From Promethearchaeota archaeon (GTDB taxonomy: Archaea; Asgardarchaeota; Lokiarchaeia; Sigynarchaeales; SOKP01): a stretch of DNA of 9,762 nt. The position numbers were made by a program, and so were the translations under genes. The notes beneath the pieces are model-generated. The model saw only the letters and a program-made list of their open reading frames with translations, did no database searches and was not told the DNA's origin. The DNA is taken from NCBI GenBank assembly GCA_016839655.1, contig JAEOTW010000060.1:1-9762 (forward strand), in the 5' to 3' direction. Positions within the stretch are counted from its first letter, which is position 1. The number at the start of each line of letters is the position of its first letter. Shown here in pieces: positions 5,892 through 9,762 of the stretch.

Positions 5892-6680
5892 ATGATTATT
5901 GAACTCTTAATGATTGGAAATGAAATCCTTATAGGAAAGACACAAGATACAAATTCTAATTGGATGGCAAAAAGAATCACTAAACATGGACACCAAGTAA
6001 AAAGGATTACTACAATTGGGGATGAGGTAGATGTAATTTCAAAAACTTTACAAGATATTTTAAACCGTAAACCGAATTTAATCATAACTTCTGGTGGAAT
6101 CGGACCGACCTTTGATGATTTAACATTGTTAGGCGTAGCAAATGGATTGAATAGGTGTTTGGAGCTAAATAAGAAAGCTTATAAGACTATTAAGAAGACT
6201 TATGAACGTGCTCATCATAAAGGTCTTTTAAAGCTTAAAAGTATGACAAAAGAAAGAGAAAAAATGGCTTATCTACCAAATGGTTCCAGTCCTTTACCGA
6301 ATACTGTTGGTACTGCCCCAGGAGTCAGAATCAAAGAACGAGAAACAACTATTTTCATATTACCAGGAGTGCCTGCAGAAATAAAAGCTATGTTTAGAAA
6401 TATAATAATTCCAATTTTAAAGGAAGAAAAAGGCAATTTCGTAGAAAAAGGATTCACATTTATGGGCATAGGAGAATCTCATATAGCTCCTTATATAACA
6501 GAATTAGGAGATAAATATCCTCAATTATGGATTAAAACTCATCCTCGAGTTGGTTTATCAGTCGAAGTGGAAGTTTCAATTACGGCTTTTAACGTCAAAA
6601 ATGGAGAAGAGTTAGCTGAAAAAGTATTAGACGAAATTAGAAAGATTGTCCTTAAATTGAAGGGAAAAATTAAAGATTAG
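5892..6680 (+). CDS. CinA-type molybdopterin-binding-fold protein (COG1058-like)
   Basis: The 262-residue product matches the N-terminal MoCF-biosynthesis-fold domain of CinA along its full length. Visible landmarks are GNEILIGKTQDTNSNWMA (9-26), SGGIGPTFDDLT (67-78), which is the diagnostic phosphate/nucleotide-binding loop, LPNTVGTAPGV (135-145) and ILPGVPAEIKAMF (156-168). Bacterial CinA carries a C-terminal NMN amidohydrolase domain; it is absent here, as in the free-standing archaeal versions. Related COG1058 domains act on ADP-ribose or nucleotide substrates in NAD salvage and repair, whereas the MoaB/Mog relatives adenylylate molybdopterin; the substrate cannot be read from this sequence. 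ATG at 5892 is chosen because the first strand starts immediately after it. The small protein at 6712 follows on the same strand after 31 bases. Confidence 0.9.
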   Translation: MIIELLMIGNEILIGKTQDTNSNWMAKRITKHGHQVKRITTIGDEVDVISKTLQDILNRKPNLIITSGGIGPTFDDLTLLGVANGLNRCLELNKKAYKTIKKTYERAHHKGLLKLKSMTKEREKMAYLPNGSSPLPNTVGTAPGVRIKERETTIFILPGVPAEIKAMFRNIIIPILKEEKGNFVEKGFTFMGIGESHIAPYITELGDKYPQLWIKTHPRVGLSVEVEVSITAFNVKNGEELAEKVLDEIRKIVLKLKGKIKD

Positions 6681-6711
6681 AAATATATTCAAGGAATCTA
6701 ATTATTATTTT

Positions 6712-7074
6712 GTGTTTGAGAAAATAGGAATTATTATCAAAGATAATAAAGCACCTGAAGTTAGCCTAATGGAAATGAATTATATTTTAAGAGCTCTTGA
6801 AACTAAATCAGTTGGTACAATCGTATGTGAAAATGTTTTAGAAGCTAAAAAAAAAATACAAGAAAAATATGAAGAAATTTCTTTTATATATTTTATTTCC
6901 CCAATTCCCACTCTTGAGAAATCTACTTATGATTTCTTAGAAGTAATCACAAAAAATGAGAATTATAAACATATAAGATTTTTTGCACGCTTACGAAAAA
7001 GAGAAAAGGATAGTGAATACAAGGATAGTAAATACAAGTGGTATGATGATTTTATTAATTACATAAAATTATAA
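6712..7074 (+). CDS. Small protein of unknown function downstream of the CinA-type gene
   Basis: The product is 120 residues and cytoplasmic by composition. It alternates strand-like and helical stretches: EKIGIIIKD (strand), SLMEMNYILRALETK (helix), GTIVCENV (strand), LEAKKKIQEKYEE (helix), ISFIYFISP (strand), a helix, HIRFFARL, and a charged tail with a near-repeat SEYKDSKYKWYDDF. This layout suggests a small alpha/beta fold of receiver-domain size, but I see no phosphorylation site or known motif. GTG at 6712 is the only standard start codon between the last upstream in-frame stop (a TGA inside the CinA-type gene) and the first strand. An AAGGA lies 16 bases upstream, too far to be convincing. 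The 31-base gap suggests co-transcription with the CinA-type gene; a T7 run follows 15 bases after the stop. Confidence 0.65.
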   Translation: MFEKIGIIIKDNKAPEVSLMEMNYILRALETKSVGTIVCENVLEAKKKIQEKYEEISFIYFISPIPTLEKSTYDFLEVITKNENYKHIRFFARLRKREKDSEYKDSKYKWYDDFINYIKL

Positions 7075-7089
7075 CATCTCATTGGTACA

Positions 7090-7096
7090 TTTTTTT
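7090..7096 (+). terminator. Poly-T terminator (T7)
   Basis: A run of seven T residues begins 15 bases after the stop of the small protein gene. Archaeal RNA polymerase stops at U-tracts without needing a hairpin. It lies beyond the SECIS and inside the probable 3'UTR region of the convergent selD. Confidence 0.5.
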
Positions 7097-7103
7097 ACAG
7101 TTT

Positions 7104-7129
7104 AGATGCCACCTTGCAAGTGGTAATCT
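7104..7129 (-). other. Second RNA hairpin in the selD 3'UTR
   Basis: On the minus strand, AGAT pairs with ATCT and, above a small internal loop (TA opposite C), CCACTT pairs with AAGGTGG through six pairs closed by a GCA loop. One pair is G-U on the selD strand and would be A.C on the plus strand, so the structure belongs to the selD transcript. No U-tract follows directly, so it is not an obvious terminator. It may protect the 3' end or support the SECIS just upstream. Confidence 0.4.
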
Positions 7130-7131
7130 CA

Positions 7132-7163
7132 ATAAGCTCTCACTATAAAGTGTTTCAGCTTAT
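7132..7163 (-). promoter_or_regulatory. SECIS-like element in the selD 3'UTR
   Basis: Starting 13 bases after the selD stop, the minus strand folds into a two-part hairpin: lower stem ATAAGCT/AGCTTAT (7 perfect pairs), purine internal loop with GAAA on the 5' side and AG on the 3' side, upper stem CACT/AGTG, and a TTAT loop. Archaeal SECIS elements sit in the 3'UTR and carry a 5' GAA with an opposing A between two stems, which is what is seen. The CUGA and GUGAGA flanks could also permit sheared G.A pairs as in kink-turn SECIS cores. With the in-frame UGA in selD this assignment is strong, although the short AU-containing upper stem differs from the GC-rich one of methanogens. Confidence 0.75.
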
Positions 7164-7176
7164 ATCATAGACATCG

Positions 7177-8205
7177 TTAAATTTTTGTAATTTCAATGTT
7201 TTGAACATTCTCAGAAATTCTAACTAAACCCGGTTGAATCTTATCTATAGTTCCCACAATCCAATTAGTTATCTTATTACTAGTAAGCGTATTTGTGAAA
7301 TCTTCTACTCTTGAAGGCTCAACAGCGATAAGCATACCTCCTGCAGTTTCATGGCATAAGCATTCATCAAAGGCATACCCTAACTCCTGCGATAATTCTC
7401 CGGAATATTTTATGGAGGGAACGATTTCTATTACAGCTGAGAGATCAGAATTCTGTAGCATTTCGGTAGCATGCCCCGCTAAGCCAAATCCAGTTATATC
7501 AGTTAACGCATGAATAAATGAAAAATCTTCATAGCTATGTATTGTTCTAACTACGTCCTGATTAGGAGTAGTCATGACTTTTATCGCAATGTCAATAGAT
7601 TTTTGAAGTTCTTCACTTGAATAATTTTCCAACATTTCTGGAAAATCCTTAAGAATTCTATATGATGCCATAATTGCTTGCAATCCTATTGGTTTAGTTA
7701 AAACCAATTTGTCTCCTTCCTTTACACCTTGTTTTTGAATGATAGCATTTTTATGAACATACCCAGAAGCTTCACCCCCTATTAACGGCCACTCACTATA
7801 TATCGTGTGTCCACCGACCACTTTAGAATTAATTTTTTTCTCCATAAAGTTTTTAATTCCTCGTAGAATTCCTTCGGCAACTTCCATGGGAGTTCTAGTA
7901 CTTATTGCTAGAAACACAAGCATTCCAGATATCTCAGGGACATTCATAGCAAAAATATCATTAGTAACATTACAAGCAGCTATTTCGCCAGCAATTTCCG
8001 GTTCATCAATAATAGGTGTGAAAACGTCGATATTTTTAACAAGCACTAATTCGCTATTTGGAATTGGAATAATAGCAGCATCCTCAATATCTCCTTTTAA
8101 TCCTGTTTTGGCTAATAGATCGTTTAAATCGTTCTGTCCGAGTTTACAGCTTCAACCGTGGATCTTTACATCTTTGGTCAATCTATAATCCGATTTTTTA
8201 TTCAT
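7177..8205 (-). CDS. selD: Selenophosphate synthetase SelD, selenocysteine-containing (UGA at codon 18)
   Basis: SelD (selenide, water dikinase) makes selenophosphate from selenide and ATP, the selenium donor for Sec-tRNA. The gene runs from ATG 8205 to TAA at 7177 and gives 342 residues, the usual SelD length, only if the UGA at 8152-8154 is read as Sec. The N-terminal motif is then VKIHGUSCKLGQ, with U18 at the catalytic Cys position (Cys17 of E. coli) and K21 at the catalytic Lys. Metal/ATP aspartates appear as D60 (NIDVFTPIID), D83 (NVTNDIFAMN) and D236 (LTDITGFGLAGH); the GGHTI ... IGG segment is at 131-144. Translation from the GTG at 8046 would lose the catalytic loop and is rejected. 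GAGGTG just before the ATG is one of the few Shine-Dalgarno-like sites in the window. A SECIS-like hairpin follows the stop codon. Sec in SelD is known in archaea, some bacteria and animals. Confidence 0.95.
8152..8154 (-). other. In-frame UGA recoded as selenocysteine (Sec18 of SelD)
   Basis: The codon order on the minus strand is CAC GGT TGA AGC TGT AAA, that is H-G-U-S-C-K. The reading frame is conserved SelD sequence on both sides of the UGA, and the UGA falls exactly on the catalytic position that is Cys or Sec across the family. A point mutation or sequencing error landing there by chance, together with a SECIS-like hairpin in the 3'UTR, is unlikely. Confidence 0.93.
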
Positions 8206-8206
8206 A

Positions 8207-8212
8207 CACCTC
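8207..8212 (-). promoter_or_regulatory. Shine-Dalgarno-like site of selD
   Basis: GAGGTG matches the archaeal anti-Shine-Dalgarno sequence and lies one base before the ATG at 8205. The spacing is shorter than usual. Most other genes here have no such site, so it supports the upstream start that includes the UGA-containing N-terminus. Confidence 0.45.
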
Positions 8213-8319
8213 AACTTTTTATGATAAACTATTATTTTTAAATTAAATCAGTTACTAGTCTAAATACGAACTGTCTATAAAAATTTTTGATAATATTTAT
8301 CGATATTTTCGATGAAAAA

Positions 8320-9030
8320 TTAGTATCCAAACTCCGCTGCAAGCCTCACATACTCTTTTATCTTGCGCTTATCGTAGGATGAACCAAGTTCCATAAAGAT
8401 AGGTCTGCTATCTTTCGCTCCCATAAGAGTATAGCCGTGATCTCCCTCAAGGATTCCATAATAATCAGTTATAGGTACCATTTCTAGTGAAAGCTCAAGA
8501 GCCTCGATAAACGCATGAAGTTCATCTGGTTTGAAATTAAATGGACTGAAGTTAATGATGGAAAAAAATTCGGGAGGGAAAACATCTTTAACCTTATCTA
8601 TTCGCCATCCCCCAAGAGAGGTGCCAGATTTTCCATAATAGAAAGTCGCGGGAAATATGTAGCCTTCGGGTGTCTTTACAAACATCCAAACATAGAATAA
8701 AGTATCATACTCGCCAAATTTAAGGCTTGGAACTAATGTCTTTAGTGATCCACCAAAAAGGTAATCAAGCTTTGTATCCTCAAAATTGAGGTCATTAAGA
8801 CTCTTAATCTTACTAAGATTCTCTATAGAATATTTTATAATTTTACGCCAAAACCCAGCCGAAGAGAATTTGCTACTTCCTAAACCAGTAACATATAACT
8901 CCCGAGATTTTAACAAATGATCTCGAAACAGAAACCTATAACCTTGGAAATGAATGGTTTTCTTTTTGTAATCAACGTGATCCTCTTGATTGCTTTCCAA
9001 AAATTCCAGAACTTCTTTAATTTCTGTCAA
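8320..9030 (-). CDS. Protein of unknown function (236 aa), TTG start
   Basis: I do not recognise this family. The 236-residue protein has no signal peptide or membrane span. It begins with an acidic helix (TEIKEVLEFLESNQEDHVDY), then strands (KKTIHFQGYRFLF), and has aromatic/Gly-rich strands in the centre (DTLFYVWMFVKTPEGYIFPATFYYGKSG, then LGGWRIDKV) that look like a beta sheet around a pocket. The C-terminal third has a helix (PDELHAFIEALELSLEMV), a GILEGDHGYTLMG turn and a helical end. The frame opens at TTG 9030, 27 bases after an in-frame stop; no ATG or GTG lies between. A TATA-like TTTATATA 27-34 bases before the TTG makes it nearly leaderless and supports that start. It lies between selD and the gene at 9136 on the same strand, but with about 110-base gaps it is probably a separate unit. 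Confidence 0.72.
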   Translation of the reverse strand: MTEIKEVLEFLESNQEDHVDYKKKTIHFQGYRFLFRDHLLKSRELYVTGLGSSKFSSAGFWRKIIKYSIENLSKIKSLNDLNFEDTKLDYLFGGSLKTLVPSLKFGEYDTLFYVWMFVKTPEGYIFPATFYYGKSGTSLGGWRIDKVKDVFPPEFFSIINFSPFNFKPDELHAFIEALELSLEMVPITDYYGILEGDHGYTLMGAKDSRPIFMELGSSYDKRKIKEYVRLAAEFGY

Positions 9031-9056
9031 TACTATATTTAATCTGTTATTCTAAG

Positions 9057-9064
9057 TATATAAA
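9057..9064 (-). promoter_or_regulatory. Candidate TATA box for the gene starting at 9030
   Basis: TTTATATA on the minus strand, 27-34 bases before the TTG start codon. Archaeal spacing puts the transcript start within about five bases of the codon, so the mRNA would be nearly leaderless. Confidence 0.45.
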
Positions 9065-9105
9065 TTTATGGACTGAATTGATAATTAGATAACATAAAAT
9101 TTTTG

Positions 9106-9117
9106 AAAAAAAAAAAA
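9106..9117 (-). terminator. Poly-T terminator (T12) after the right-edge gene
   Basis: Twelve consecutive T residues on the minus strand begin 18 bases after the TGA stop of the gene at 9136. There is no clear hairpin before them, which fits archaeal U-tract termination. It also argues that the TGA at 9136-9138 is a true stop and not a Sec codon. Confidence 0.6.
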
Positions 9118-9135
9118 GAAACTAATAAAATTAAA

Positions 9136-9762
9136 TCATAGAAAATCATCAATTTTTTTATTTGGATCTCCTAGAAACTTTGTCATTTCTAACTGTCTAG
9201 TCAGTAATATCTTAGCAACATTCGCGGGGTCGCTCTTAATTAGGTCTAATGTAAGTTTTGCTTTAATATATAATTGAGATAAGGTCTCAAATGCATCACT
9301 CGATACATCAGGATTATGAGAAAGCGCTTGATCTTTTAATTGGTGATAATATTGCAATTCCTGAAGATTCACTCCCTCTATACCGAAAGTTGATATAAAC
9401 TCATCAAGAGTTATTATTCGGATGTGCTCAGGATAAAGAGAAGGGTCCATTCCAGCAAGGATAGGATCGAATTTAGCTATGAAATCACTAGCACGAGTTT
9501 TATCATATAATTTATTATGGGTAAGTATAATAAATGAAGCTGACTTCTCTGATTGATAACCCTTAAAAAATTTGTTAGATATAAACTTTAACCTTCTTTT
9601 GTTGTATGAGTTAGAAAAATCAAAATTAACCCTATCCATTTTAGTTATATCGAGATTATATTTCTTCTTTATTATAGTAGCAAATTGAGTTCTGAAATTA
9701 TTATCTACTTTAATATTTAAATCAGGAATATATCCACTCTCCAGCTTCTCTTCATGTTCAAC
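9136..9762 (-). CDS. Protein of unknown function, 5' end outside window (partial)
   Basis: The frame is open from the right edge to a TGA at 9136, giving 208 visible residues; an internal Met at 9639 is not the likely start, because 41 further codons upstream read as ordinary protein (VEHEEKLESGYIPDLNIKVD...). The visible part is an alpha/beta core, with strands VNFDF, SASFIILTHNKLYD and EHIRIITLDEF separated by basic helical segments (NKRRLKFISNKFFKGYQ), then an all-helical C-terminus (about 130-208: LQELQYYHQLKDQALSH, DAFETLSQLYIKAKLTLDLI, VAKILLTRQLEM). The alternation of buried strands and basic helices is seen in restriction-endonuclease-like folds, but I cannot point to a D...E-x-K triad, so no enzyme is claimed. 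The gene is followed by a T12 terminator. Confidence 0.72.
   Translation of the reverse strand, partial: VEHEEKLESGYIPDLNIKVDNNFRTQFATIIKKKYNLDITKMDRVNFDFSNSYNKRRLKFISNKFFKGYQSEKSASFIILTHNKLYDKTRASDFIAKFDPILAGMDPSLYPEHIRIITLDEFISTFGIEGVNLQELQYYHQLKDQALSHNPDVSSDAFETLSQLYIKAKLTLDLIKSDPANVAKILLTRQLEMTKFLGDPNKKIDDFL

Noticed and set aside
8046..8046. GTG at 8046 as the start of selD
   Set aside because: It removes the catalytic loop and 53 conserved residues; the upstream ATG with GAGGTG and a recoded UGA fits the family better.
7805..8188. Plus-strand open frame of 127 codons opposite the selD 5' region
   Set aside because: It is antisense to conserved SelD sequence, has no known motif, and arises from SelD codon usage.
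8299..8313. ATCGA/TCGAT inverted repeat downstream of the gene at 8320 as a terminator
   Set aside because: Five pairs with no adjacent U-tract longer than five; it could be chance in AT-rich DNA.
9136..9138. TGA stop of the right-edge gene as another Sec codon
   Set aside because: Read-through gives only a Phe-rich string from the T12 tract; a poly-T terminator follows within 18 bases and there is no SECIS-like hairpin.

Overview
This AT-rich window most likely comes from an Asgard archaeon of the Lokiarchaeia type. The grounds are a ribosomal protein of archaeal/eukaryotic type (eS30), TATA-like boxes at archaeal spacing, few Shine-Dalgarno sites, poly-T termination, a MIT-domain plus zinc-ribbon protein reminiscent of eukaryote-like ESCRT biology, and above all a selenophosphate synthetase gene whose catalytic residue is encoded by an in-frame UGA, with a SECIS-like hairpin in the 3'UTR. 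Selenocysteine decoding with 3'UTR SECIS elements is known in Lokiarchaeota and some methanogens. The taxon call is inference; no marker here fixes it.

Layout. 1-426 (-): 5' part of a zinc-ribbon/coiled-coil protein running off the left edge. 590-1180 (+): six-segment membrane protein, with a perfect 10-bp inverted repeat in front of its start; it overlaps tail-to-tail with a 52-residue zinc-ribbon protein at 1173-1331 (-). 1497-1703 (+): eS30. 1719-3608 (-): large protein with a TPR-like C-terminal half and a 14-A homopolymer near its start. 3774-4463 (+): MIT domain, acidic linker, zinc ribbon. 4487-5170 (-): winged-helix regulator that looks damaged at its 5' end, where the opposite strand reads as a cut-off C-terminal membrane anchor. 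5218-5784 (-): unknown protein with an acidic RNase H-like opening motif. 5892-6680 (+): CinA-type molybdopterin-binding-fold protein, followed by a small unknown protein at 6712-7074 (+). 7177-8205 (-): Sec-containing SelD; SECIS-like hairpin at 7132-7163. 8320-9030 (-): unknown protein with a TTG start. 9136-9762 (-): unknown protein whose 5' end lies beyond the right edge.

How the parts work together. The one clearly connected unit is selD with its SECIS: SelD makes selenophosphate, the selenium donor for Sec-tRNA, and here SelD itself needs Sec, so its synthesis can depend on its own product. The other genes look like separate transcription units, often divergent or convergent, and do not form an evident operon or defence system. 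No tRNA, rRNA, CRISPR array or complete insertion sequence was seen, and no gene-free stretch exceeds 300 bases.
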